Shown here one piece after another: positions 1-5,636 of a stretch of DNA of 7,648 nt (positions within the stretch are counted from its first letter, which is position 1; the number at the start of each line of letters is the position of its first letter). Where the stretch lies: positions 1 to 7,648 of the forward strand of contig JAFCZU010000158.1 of assembly GCA_019314185.1 (NCBI GenBank), in the 5' to 3' direction. The notes beneath the pieces were generated by a model that saw nothing but the letters and a program-made list of their open reading frames with translations, did not search any database and was not told where the DNA came from. This DNA comes from Deltaproteobacteria bacterium (GTDB lineage Bacteria > Desulfobacterota > Desulfobacteria > Desulfobacterales > ETH-SRB1). A program made the translations under genes and the position numbers.

Positions 1-582
1 GAATGTGGTGCCTTTGCCGGGGTTGCTGTCAACAGAAATGGCACCATTATGATTTTTAACAATACCGAGAACCACGGACAGGCCCATGCCTGAACCTTTT
101 CCAACTTCCTTGGTGGTAAAGTAGGGGTCAAATATCCGTTCAATGATTTCAGGGTCTATTCCCGGGCCTGTATCACTTACCGTTACCTTGACATGCTTAC
201 CGCTTTTCAAGTCAGGATAGTCTTTTGCCGAATTATCGTCCAAAATCACCTTTTCCATATTGACTGTAAGATTTCCGCCGGTTTGTTCCATAGCCTGGGA
301 AGCGTTGATGCACAGGTTCATCATGACCTGGTTGATCTGGGTTGGGTCTGCAAGAATAGTTTCATCCGTGGCTTGAATATCCTGCTGAATATCTATGGTG
401 GTTGGAATCGTTGATCGCAAAAACTTGAGTGCATCTTTAATGACGAAGGCAATTTCTATGGGTTGCAGTTTCTGGTCGGTCTTACGGCTGAAGCTGAGGA
501 GCTGCTTGACAATCTTTGATGCCCTTAGGCTGGCTGTTTTGATCTCTTCAAGGTTGGAATGAGCTGGGTTCCATTCCGGAAC
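1..582 (-). pseudogene. Out-of-frame C-terminal part of the same kinase (HisKA helix 2 and HATPase_c), runs off the window
   Basis: Read in the frame -1 relative to the upstream part, this stretch is open from the duplication to base 1. It encodes the expected continuation: the second dimerisation helix with ASKIVKQLLSFSRK, the N-box NQVMMNLCINASQAM, the D-box VSDTGPGID, the F-box region IFDPYFTTK and the G-box GKGSGMGLSVV. These are the ATP-binding motifs of a group I HATPase domain, complete and in order. Joining it to residue 682 of the upstream part after removing one 41-bp copy gives a normal HisKA-HATPase transmitter. There is no in-frame ATG with a ribosome site before the N-box, so a separate full ATPase domain is unlikely to be made. 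The gene continues beyond base 1; a receiver domain may follow but cannot be seen. No stop has accumulated in about 190 codons, which points to a recent lesion. Confidence 0.88.
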
Positions 583-663
583 ATCATCTAAAGCCAGTTC
601 CGTGTTTCCAATAATAATACCCCATCATCTAAAGCCAGTTCCGTGTTTCCAATAATAATACCC
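582..663. repeat. Perfect 41-bp tandem duplication causing a frameshift
   Basis: Bases 582-622 and 623-663 are identical and directly adjacent; identity stops exactly at both ends (581 a versus 622 c; 664 a versus 623 c). Forty-one is not a multiple of three, so the second copy moves the kinase reading frame and brings in TAG at 590-588. Removing one copy restores a continuous kinase. The event lies just 3' of the H-box codons. Confidence 0.97.
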
Positions 664-2669
664 AGAATATTGTTGAAATCATGGGCAACGCCGCCGGTCA
701 GGGTGCCGATGGATTCCATTTTTTGCGATTGTCGAAGGTTCTCTTCCATCGTTTTTATTTCAGTAATGTCATGAAAAATTGTCAATTTTGAAACCGTACC
801 ATCGGTATGGGATATGGGTGAGCTAGTGACCGAATAATAGCGGTTGTCCTTCGGGTTGGCCACTTCATACTCGACATGCTCTTTTTGTTGAACCTGATCA
901 AATACACACCAGGAGCATTTTTCATCCGTGTCATATATGGCTTTATGGCAAAGTTCACCTGACGCATCTCTACCGACCCTGTCAATCATGGCCGGGTTCA
1001 TATATTCAATTCGAAACTCAGAGGAACTAATGTAAGCGGCGTCTTTCATGGATTCCATCATTGAACGGTATTTTTCCTCGCTTTCCCGAAGGGCTTCCTC
1101 TGTCTGCTTGCGTTCGGTGATATCATCATAAACGGCAACTATTTCACCTGATGGCAATTTATATATATAGTTTTCTCTCCAGCCTGTGACCCTTTCGTCC
1201 TTGTATAATGAGACAGGGTGATCCTCTGGCTTGCCGGTCTCCCAGACTCTCTTAAAAACATCAAAAAGGCCAAATTCCTTGACTCCCGGAAAAATCTCAA
1301 GGACACTTTTACCTAAAAGATTTTCTTTTTTAACATTTTCAATCCGTTCCCCGGCCCGGTTAAAATCTTTAAAGATAAAATCATTTCCGTTATCTTTTGC
1401 TTCATAAATCGCAACGCCGCTACTCATATAATTGAACAACTCTTTGAACCTAAATTCGCTGGCTTTTATCTCCGCCTCTTTCCCCTTGAGATCAGTGATG
1501 TCCTCATAGGTACCGAGGATACCTGTAATGTTGCCCTCCGCGTCTCGCACCGGCACTTTGTTTGATTTGGCCCATGCGTTGATGCCGTCAGCTCGGAGAT
1601 AAGGCTCGATAATGTCGTATTCTGGAATGCCTGATTCCATAACCCTGCTATCGTCTTCCCGAAACGAATCCGCCTGCTCTCTTTTCCACGGAAGATCGTA
1701 GTCGCTCTTTCCTACAACCTCCTCCAAGGACTTTAGTCTTGTCGCCGCCAGCCAGGTGCGGTTGCCGCCGAGGTAAACTGAATCGCGATCTTTCCAAAAG
1801 ACTGCAGATGGGATTGAGTCCAATACAGTCTGCAGCATATTCCGTGAATCCCGTAGCGCTTCCTCCGCCTGCTTGTGAACTGTGATGTCAATCTGTGTTC
1901 CGAAGAAGTTAAGTGGTTTGCCTTCCGCATCCCGTATTACCTTGCCCTCGCAGTGGATCCAGCCTATTTCTCCGTTGGGACGCACAAATCGGAAATCAAC
2001 ATCGTAGTGTTTGTCGTTATTCAGTGCAGCATCTACCTGCTCTTGGACAAACCCTAAGTCCTCCGGATGGACTATACTCCGGAACTTCTCATATGTTGGC
2101 ACGAACTCCTGTGGCCTGAATCCATAGATGCGATAGCACTCATCGGACCACTGCAAATTGCCAGTCACAACGTTAAGGCTCCAAGAGCCAAGCTTGCCCA
2201 CCCGTTGTGCCTCTTTCAGGAACCTCTCACTCTCCCGCAGCGCTTCCTCGGTCTGCTTGCGTTCCTCTTCGAGCTTCTTTCGGTCCGTGATGTCTATATG
2301 TGTTCCACTCATGCGGAGTGGCCGTCCTTCATCATCTCGCTGAACAATTTTGGCATGATCAAAAATCCACCGATAACCCCCATCCTTTGTAAGCATTCGG
2401 TATTCCATTCGATGGAAATCTGTACGCCCCTCCAAGTGAGCATTAATTGAAGCCCAGGCAGCATCACGATCATCTGGGTGGATAAATTTTGTCCATGTTT
2501 TTGTTGACTTTTCAAATTCCTTGATCGTTTCATAACCAAGTATTTGGGCCCAGCGATCATTACGTTGAACTTCGCCAGTATCGATATTCCAGTCCCAGAA
2601 TCCTTGTTGACTTCCTTCAAGAACCATTTGCAAGCGTTCTTCGCTTAGGAGCAATCTTTTGTCTTTCAT
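588..2669 (-). CDS. Multi-PAS sensor histidine kinase, N-terminal part (frameshifted before the ATPase domain)
   Basis: This is the sensory half of a cytoplasmic PAS histidine kinase, 693 aa before a premature TAG. From the chosen ATG there are five PAS domains at about residues 10-130, 150-262, 275-392, 405-520 and 533-637. Each ends in a DIT(D/E)-type motif, and most are joined by charged helical linkers. A HisKA start follows with the H-box GGVAHDFNN (phospho-acceptor His about 663). I see no membrane segment or signal peptide, so it probably senses an intracellular cue. PAS5 carries Cys574, Cys585 and Cys588 (C-x10-C-x2-C). The ATG at 2669 is chosen because AGGTGGT lies just upstream; an in-frame TTG at 2708 has no ribosome site. 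After Asp682 a 41-bp tandem duplication changes the frame, so the last ten residues are nonsense and the product lacks an ATPase domain. As read, it cannot autophosphorylate. The domain calls are secure; the ligand is unknown. Confidence 0.9.
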   Translation of the reverse strand: MKDKRLLLSEERLQMVLEGSQQGFWDWNIDTGEVQRNDRWAQILGYETIKEFEKSTKTWTKFIHPDDRDAAWASINAHLEGRTDFHRMEYRMLTKDGGYRWIFDHAKIVQRDDEGRPLRMSGTHIDITDRKKLEEERKQTEEALRESERFLKEAQRVGKLGSWSLNVVTGNLQWSDECYRIYGFRPQEFVPTYEKFRSIVHPEDLGFVQEQVDAALNNDKHYDVDFRFVRPNGEIGWIHCEGKVIRDAEGKPLNFFGTQIDITVHKQAEEALRDSRNMLQTVLDSIPSAVFWKDRDSVYLGGNRTWLAATRLKSLEEVVGKSDYDLPWKREQADSFREDDSRVMESGIPEYDIIEPYLRADGINAWAKSNKVPVRDAEGNITGILGTYEDITDLKGKEAEIKASEFRFKELFNYMSSGVAIYEAKDNGNDFIFKDFNRAGERIENVKKENLLGKSVLEIFPGVKEFGLFDVFKRVWETGKPEDHPVSLYKDERVTGWRENYIYKLPSGEIVAVYDDITERKQTEEALRESEEKYRSMMESMKDAAYISSSEFRIEYMNPAMIDRVGRDASGELCHKAIYDTDEKCSWCVFDQVQQKEHVEYEVANPKDNRYYSVTSSPISHTDGTVSKLTIFHDITEIKTMEENLRQSQKMESIGTLTGGVAHDFNNILGIIIGNTELALDDGVLLLETRNWL

Positions 2670-2673
2670 AGTT

Positions 2674-2680
2674 ACCACCT
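2674..2680 (-). promoter_or_regulatory. Ribosome binding site of the five-PAS kinase
   Basis: On the minus strand AGGTGGT lies four bases before the ATG at 2669. It decides the start: the upstream in-frame TTG at 2708 is preceded by a pyrimidine-rich stretch without any Shine-Dalgarno match. Confidence 0.7.
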
Positions 2681-2762
2681 TTTTAGACCGAATAGCACCG
2701 CAGAACAAAGGAGAACAGGATCGTTATTCCTGTTGTCTCCATTAATCATGCCGAACATTTAT

Positions 2763-2768
2763 ATTATA
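2763..2768 (-). promoter_or_regulatory. Possible -10 box upstream of the five-PAS kinase
   Basis: TATAAT on the minus strand, about 95 bases before the kinase ATG. The sequence 17 bases further upstream (CGGCTA) is not a recognisable -35 box. In AT-rich DNA a lone -10 match is weak evidence. Confidence 0.25.
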
Positions 2769-2865
2769 CGGCTGCATGTTTATAGTAGCCGGTAGTTAGT
2801 TTGAAGCAGTTTCCCTAATTAGAAATAACACAGCAAAAGAATAATTATTTGAAGAATATCAGATT

Positions 2866-2892
2866 ATTATACTAAATTGCACCAACAGCCAA
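2866..2892 (-). promoter_or_regulatory. Possible sigma-70 promoter upstream of the five-PAS kinase
   Basis: A perfect TATAAT (2871-2866, minus strand) is preceded by TTGGCT (2892-2887), with a 15-base spacer that is shorter than the usual 16-18. Transcription would begin about 190 bases before the kinase ATG. This gene seems to need its own promoter, since the preceding gene ends 540 bases away. Confidence 0.3.
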
Positions 2893-2941
2893 CTATTTAC
2901 ATAATTGTAAGAATTGCATCTTTTCCAGCCTCTATTTATTA

Positions 2942-3178
2942 TTATATTGCAGCCGGATAATTTTCATATTCAATTATTTCCAAAAGAACCCGAGGACTTC
3001 TTGCCATAGTCCACGGTATAAATGGCCAGATAAATAGTCCGGAATAAAACCGATAGTCTTCATTCCAAGGCATTAAGGAAGATACCAGATGTTGTGGTGG
3101 ATCTATTTATCTTGGAATCTGTGCTTTCTTGCCAATATTGCCGTCATCATCAAACCAGTTAAAATGCAGATATCATAT
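2942..3178 (-). pseudogene. Interrupted reading frame, possible remnant of a decayed gene
   Basis: One minus-strand frame here reads like protein on both sides of an in-frame TAA (3109-3107). Upstream of it, after a TGA at 3175, is a piece containing FNWFDDDGNIGKKAQIPR. Downstream is IDPPQHLVSSL followed by a 43-aa stretch from an ATG at 3073 that contains RFYSGLFIWPFIPWTMARS and ends in two stops (TAA TAA, 2944-2939). Tryptophan, tyrosine and acidic residues are common and the frame is compositionally gene-like. There is no ribosome binding site before the ATG at 3073. I recognise no family. It could be a decayed gene end, a 43-aa small protein, or chance. Confidence 0.3.
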
Positions 3179-3208
3179 TTTTGTCAAGTCAAGTCCGTCC
3201 TGTGATAG

Positions 3209-3409
3209 TTAAAATTCCACATCAGAGATAATAACAACATTACTGATGTGAGTAGTAAGGGTTTCTTTCTTAGCAGGATTTCGGATCTGAACAACACCAT
3301 CTTGAAGGACTGTCACATCGACATTTTCCAATAAACTTCCTGCTTCACCACGTTTCCATAGGAGCAATACATTTGTTTTTTGGGGAAATTGTTTTTTACC
3401 ATTACTCAT
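3209..3409 (-). CDS. Small beta-rich protein of unknown function (66 aa)
   Basis: I do not recognise this protein. It is 66 aa with a short basic N-terminus (MSNGKKQ), then alternating hydrophobic patterns that suggest four or five short beta strands: NVLLLWKRG, VDVTVLQDG, VVQIRNP, LTTHISNVVIISDVEF. There is no signal peptide or membrane helix and it has no cysteine. The pattern could suit a small barrel (SH3/Sm-like) fold, but that is inference only. The start at 3409 is chosen because AAGGA lies seven bases upstream; ATG 3424 and TTG 3433 in the same frame lack a ribosome site. It lies 81 bases downstream of the khpA-like gene on the same strand with no terminator between, so the two may share a message. 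That would fit an RNA-related role without proving it. Confidence 0.65.
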   Translation of the reverse strand: MSNGKKQFPQKTNVLLLWKRGEAGSLLENVDVTVLQDGVVQIRNPAKKETLTTHISNVVIISDVEF

Positions 3410-3472
3410 ATGGTATTCCTTCATATCGAGCAACCTGGCTATAAATGAGTCAGTTCAAGTCCTTCCCTCTAC

Positions 3473-3732
3473 AAACCAAACCCCACCACATCACTCAACA
3501 AGCTCAAGCACATATCTTTTTCCAGCACCTCCAGAAGCTGCACTTAAAACAGTCCTAATGGCATTAACTGTTCTGCCCTTTTTACCGATGACCTTGCCCA
3601 TATCACTCTTAGCAACTCTGAGTTCCAATACAGTTGTTTGGCTACCTTCAATTTCAGTAATCTGTACCTGTTCCGGGTCGTCTACCAGTGCTTTTACGAT
3701 TTTGATTAGAAGATCTTTCATGGGTTTGGTTT
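3473..3732. repeat. Perfect 11-bp inverted repeat bracketing the khpA frame
   Basis: AAACCAAACCC at 3473-3483 and its exact complement GGGTTTGGTTT at 3722-3732. On the minus-strand message the first arm occupies the bases directly before the AUG, between ribosome site and start codon. The second arm begins seven bases after the stop codon. The arms could pair over the 238-base interval and hide the start region, or could be coincidental. Confidence 0.6.
3491..3721 (-). CDS. khpA: KH-domain RNA-binding protein, KhpA (YlqC) family
   Basis: This 76-aa protein is a single KH domain at the usual KhpA length. The RNA-gripping GxxG loop is GKKG at residues 46-49, inside MGKVIGKKGR, followed by the helix TVNAIRTVLSAAS and the final strand YVLELVE. 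The N-terminal MKDLLIKIVKALVDDPEQV is typical of the family. KhpA is a small RNA chaperone that binds diverse transcripts; in Gram-positive bacteria it pairs with KhpB in growth and division control. In many bacteria the gene sits between rpsP and rimM; here none of those genes is adjacent, so this may be a relocated copy or a paralogue. TAGGA about ten bases before the ATG is the likely ribosome site. An 11-bp inverted repeat lies immediately outside both ends of the frame. The family call is firm; the exact role in this organism is inferred. Confidence 0.9.
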   Translation of the reverse strand: MKDLLIKIVKALVDDPEQVQITEIEGSQTTVLELRVAKSDMGKVIGKKGRTVNAIRTVLSAASGGAGKRYVLELVE

Positions 3733-3785
3733 CCTATCTGGACAATGTCAAAGCAAGTTTCAATAATTAATGATGAAAACCTCAG

Positions 3786-4100
3786 CTATTCATTTGTAAT
3801 ATTTTCTCTCTCACTATTTTCAGGCAACTCATCATCGTCTTTAGTTTTATCAACTCTTTTATTGCCATTTTTATCTTTTAAAACGAAATAAAATATCCCA
3901 CCTATAGTTAACACAAAGAGATACTGAATAAATAACATTCCTATCTTAACTGAATAAATATTACCCGGTGAGATAAAAATGAGAGAATAACATTGAAACA
4001 AACTCGTCCCACGACGTTGCACATGCCAAGGTGGAAATAACAACATCAAGAAAAGAACTACAGAAACTATTATCAATATTATTTTTTGATTTTTATTCAT
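3786..4100 (-). CDS. Small inner-membrane protein with two transmembrane segments (104 aa)
   Basis: This 104-aa protein has two predicted membrane helices, about residues 6-23 (KIILIIVSVVLFLMLLF) and 52-74 (IGMLFIQYLFVLTIGGIFYFV). Between them is a segment with FPPWHVQRR, and it ends in a very charged tail of about 30 residues (KDKNGNKRVDKTKDDDE). The layout MNKNQK-helix-LFPPW resembles a widespread set of small uncharacterised proteobacterial membrane proteins; no function is known to me. The ATG overlaps the stop of the 193-aa gene by one base (TAATG) and has a near-perfect ribosome site (AAGGAGG, 4113-4107) six bases upstream inside that gene. The two are therefore very likely co-translated and may form one membrane complex. 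The DNA is AT-rich compared with the kinases. Confidence 0.8.
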   Translation of the reverse strand: MNKNQKIILIIVSVVLFLMLLFPPWHVQRRGTSLFQCYSLIFISPGNIYSVKIGMLFIQYLFVLTIGGIFYFVLKDKNGNKRVDKTKDDDELPENSERENITNE

Positions 4101-4681
4101 TATAAGCCTCCTTCCTTCCTTTTTGCACGCAAATATTCAATAAAATGAAGAATGGTAAGCAATAATGTAGCAACAGAGAAAAACCACCAAACATACATAT
4201 TAAATTTGTTTTTAAAATATTCGGGATCACCGCTGTATCGAATTTTAGCAGCAGCAAGCTCACTCCTTCGTGCTGTAAGTTCAGTGTTTAATCGAGACAA
4301 GTATATACTAATTTGTTTTTTATCTTTAGGAGAGGTGGTGGTTGCTAACTGGCTCTGAAGGTCAATCGATTGCAGCTCTAAATCATCAACTCTTTCATGT
4401 GCCCTTTCATAAACTCGCAAAGGACTCGAATGCCAGCCTATTAAAAAACATAGAATTGAAATCGATATGAAGAGAAAAGACCTTGCTATATGATCTTTGC
4501 CTTTACGTTTAGAATAGACCGAAAGGCAGGTAAAACCAATTATTACAATTTCATACGTTAATAACGAATTACCCGTTTCTTTTCCAAAATAAGCTCGCTG
4601 ATATTCACCACCAAATCCTAATAATAAAAAAATAACGCATACACATATGATTATAGTTATGGTATTTATAATTTTTCTCAT
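4100..4681 (-). CDS. Membrane protein with central coiled coil, unknown function (193 aa)
   Basis: I recognise no family. Hydrophobic stretches suggest four membrane helices: residues 5-23 (could also be read as a signal anchor), 40-57, 67-84 and 161-182. Between the third and fourth lies a soluble segment of about 75 residues; its 92-146 part is charged and heptad-like (YERAHERVDDLELQSIDLQSQL, then LSRLNTELTARRSELAAAK) and probably forms a coiled coil. The C-terminus is basic (YLRAKRKEGGL), which favours a cytoplasmic end. Such a layout suits a scaffold or mechanical/sensory membrane protein, but this is inference. No good ribosome site precedes the ATG at 4681, so its translation may be weak or the start slightly different. 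It lies 71 bases after the 209-aa gene and overlaps the 104-aa gene by one base. Confidence 0.78.
   Translation of the reverse strand: MRKIINTITIIICVCVIFLLLGFGGEYQRAYFGKETGNSLLTYEIVIIGFTCLSVYSKRKGKDHIARSFLFISISILCFLIGWHSSPLRVYERAHERVDDLELQSIDLQSQLATTTSPKDKKQISIYLSRLNTELTARRSELAAAKIRYSGDPEYFKNKFNMYVWWFFSVATLLLTILHFIEYLRAKRKEGGL
4107..4113 (-). promoter_or_regulatory. Strong Shine-Dalgarno inside the upstream gene, for the 104-aa protein
   Basis: AAGGAGG on the minus strand, six bases before the ATG at 4100 and within the last codons of the 193-aa gene. It belongs to a purine run (AGGAAGGAAGGAGG). Together with the TAATG overlap it indicates coupled, probably higher-yield, translation of the downstream protein. 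Confidence 0.8.
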
Positions 4682-4734
4682 AAATCTAATGACAATTAAA
4701 ATTAGTTATTAAACAGAATTTTACTCAAGTTAAT

Positions 4735-4749
4735 GGTGAGAGCTTCACC
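4735..4749 (-). other. Small hairpin between the 209-aa and 193-aa genes
   Basis: GGTGA at 4735-4739 and TCACC at 4745-4749 form a perfect 5-bp stem with a 5-base loop, four bases after the stop codon of the 209-aa gene. No T-run follows on the minus strand, so it is not a convincing terminator. A processing or mRNA end-protecting structure is possible. Confidence 0.3.
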
Positions 4750-4752
4750 TAT

Positions 4753-5382
4753 TTATAAGTTTCCTCTTTTAATCTCTTTGCGGATAAAAGCATTAAAGGT
4801 AGATGAATCTTCAATTTCTTTCTTAAACTCGTCTTTGTCAATATGCTCCCTTTTTTCGATATATCTGTTTACTCTATCCTTTAATTCCCTCGGTAATACC
4901 TTATCGTCACCGATTGGCTGAGATGGATCATCAGGATCACCATACATCGGGTGAAATTTCTTAACTTTATTTGCTGCTTCTTTTTCGTTAAACCTATCCT
5001 CTTCTCTAAGTTTAATGAATAGAGAAAGCTGAAACAAGTCATCAACCTTTAACATCATCCTTCTTTCAAGATCATGCATGTTCCAAAACCATCTTACATC
5101 TTCGTCTATAACACCTTCAGCCCTCTTCTTTGCCAGCATAGACTTAAAATGAGGATTAGTAGATTCTTCTTCTAAAAGAAGATCACCGAAATTTTGGGGC
5201 AAATTTGAAGTGCGATCTTTTACAGACTCTTCTTTAGCCTGTTTAAGCATATCTCGGAATGTACTTTTAGCTTGAGGAATCGGCATACCCATCATATTTT
5301 GAAACATTGGTACGTATTGATTTTCCAGTTCGCTATCAATTTCCGATGTTTCTGACCCAAACAATTTTGAAAAGAATCCCAT
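4753..5382 (-). CDS. Soluble helical protein of unknown function with amphipathic N-terminus (209 aa)
   Basis: I do not recognise a named family. The 209-aa product is strongly charged and mostly helical, with no membrane segment. The first residues MGFFSKLFGS form a short amphipathic, aromatic helix of the kind that lets a soluble protein touch the membrane. A middle part contains VRWFWNMHDLERRMMLKVDDLFQLSLF (residues 96-122). This is followed by the proline/glycine-rich turn FHPMYGDPDDPSQPIGDD (143-160) and a lysine/glutamate-rich helical end. The YGDP-DD...LPRELKDRVNRYI block looks like a conserved core and would be the best search query. The ATG at 5382 is firmly supported by GGGGAGGGG seven bases upstream. 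It is the first gene of an apparent three-gene cassette with two membrane proteins, so a peripheral partner of that membrane pair is a reasonable inference. Confidence 0.8.
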   Translation of the reverse strand: MGFFSKLFGSETSEIDSELENQYVPMFQNMMGMPIPQAKSTFRDMLKQAKEESVKDRTSNLPQNFGDLLLEEESTNPHFKSMLAKKRAEGVIDEDVRWFWNMHDLERRMMLKVDDLFQLSLFIKLREEDRFNEKEAANKVKKFHPMYGDPDDPSQPIGDDKVLPRELKDRVNRYIEKREHIDKDEFKKEIEDSSTFNAFIRKEIKRGNL

Positions 5383-5389
5383 ATTATTA

Positions 5390-5398
5390 CCCCTCCCC
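5390..5398 (-). promoter_or_regulatory. Strong ribosome binding site of the 209-aa gene
   Basis: GGGGAGGGG on the minus strand, seven bases (TAATAAT) before the ATG at 5382. It fixes the start of the 209-aa protein. Confidence 0.75.
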
Positions 5399-5413
5399 TA
5401 ATCACAATTCTAC

Positions 5414-5426
5414 CTCTCTTTGAGAG
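5414..5426. promoter_or_regulatory. Inverted repeat in the leader of the 209-aa gene
   Basis: CTCTC (5414-5418), TTT, GAGAG (5422-5426) is a perfect 5-bp palindrome with a 3-base centre, about 16 bases upstream of the ribosome site. On the minus strand it is followed by TAGAAT, a possible weak -10 box without a good -35. It could be an operator or a small leader hairpin. Confidence 0.3.
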
Positions 5427-5599
5427 ATGAAGAAAAGATATAGAAATTAATTTTGATTTTGGGAATATCTTGCCAAGAGCACAGACAAAAACGCCTCAAT
5501 TTAAAGTGCATATATCGTATTTTTTACAAAAATGCAAAAAAGGCAAAGCCCGAAAATGAGATTTACCGTTCTGATATCCGAAAACACAATGTTTTTAAA

Positions 5600-5608
5600 A
5601 TTATACCA
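5600..5608 (-). promoter_or_regulatory. Possible extended -10 promoter for the AT-rich cassette
   Basis: TGGTATAAT on the minus strand matches an extended -10 element (TGn plus TATAAT). The -35 region at normal spacing (ATCTGC) is poor, as is common for extended -10 promoters. It lies about 30 bases after the stop codon of the NarX-type kinase and would give a leader of roughly 210 bases before the 209-aa gene. Nothing in that leader looks like a known riboswitch. Confidence 0.4.
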
Positions 5609-5636
5609 CGCTGTGTTCTATTGCAGATAGTTGTAA

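Larger units (their letters stand above)
2670..3208. other. 540-bp AT-rich spacer upstream of the five-PAS kinase
   Basis: This gap holds the two TATAAT boxes and the interrupted frame listed separately. Besides these I see an 8-bp inverted repeat, ATTCCAAG at 3062-3069 and CTTGGAAT at 3111-3118, separated by 41 bases, and three ATAGTC hexamers at 3006, 3034 and 3053 without regular spacing. There is no strong hairpin with a T-run, so no clear terminator after the 66-aa gene. No RNA gene is recognisable. Confidence 0.5.
5402..5636. other. 235-bp spacer between the NarX-type kinase and the AT-rich cassette
   Basis: AT-rich intergenic DNA. Beyond the extended -10 box and the CTCTC/GAGAG palindrome I see only a 3-bp GGC-TTT-GCC mini-stem followed by six T on the minus strand (around 5537-5552), too short to call a terminator. 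A plus-strand 72-codon frame that begins with TTG at 5453 runs into the kinase end and looks spurious. Confidence 0.5.

Noticed and set aside
193..414. Plus-strand 73-aa frame
   Set aside because: It is antisense to the HATPase N-box and D-box coding region.
582..663. Programmed -1 frameshifting to rejoin the two kinase halves
   Set aside because: A -1 shift would restore the frame, but no slippery heptamer of the X XXY YYZ type lies in phase in the overlap, and the exact 41-bp duplication explains the break better.
2067..2450. Plus-strand 127-aa frame inside the kinase
   Set aside because: It is antisense to well-supported PAS-domain coding sequence and shows no protein features of its own.
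2669..2708. Earlier start of the five-PAS kinase at 2708
   Set aside because: The codon is TTG without a ribosome site, while ATG 2669 has AGGTGGT directly upstream.
2881..2895. Sigma-54 (-24/-12) promoter in TTGGCTGTTGGTGCA
   Set aside because: The GG and GC pairs are separated by eight bases instead of ten.
3758..3778. TTTCA...TGAAA inverted repeat upstream of khpA
   Set aside because: Five AT-rich base pairs around an 11-base centre are expected by chance in this spacer, and no T-run follows.
5537..5552. GGC-TTT-GCC followed by six T as a terminator on the minus strand
   Set aside because: A 3-bp stem is too short to stop transcription reliably.
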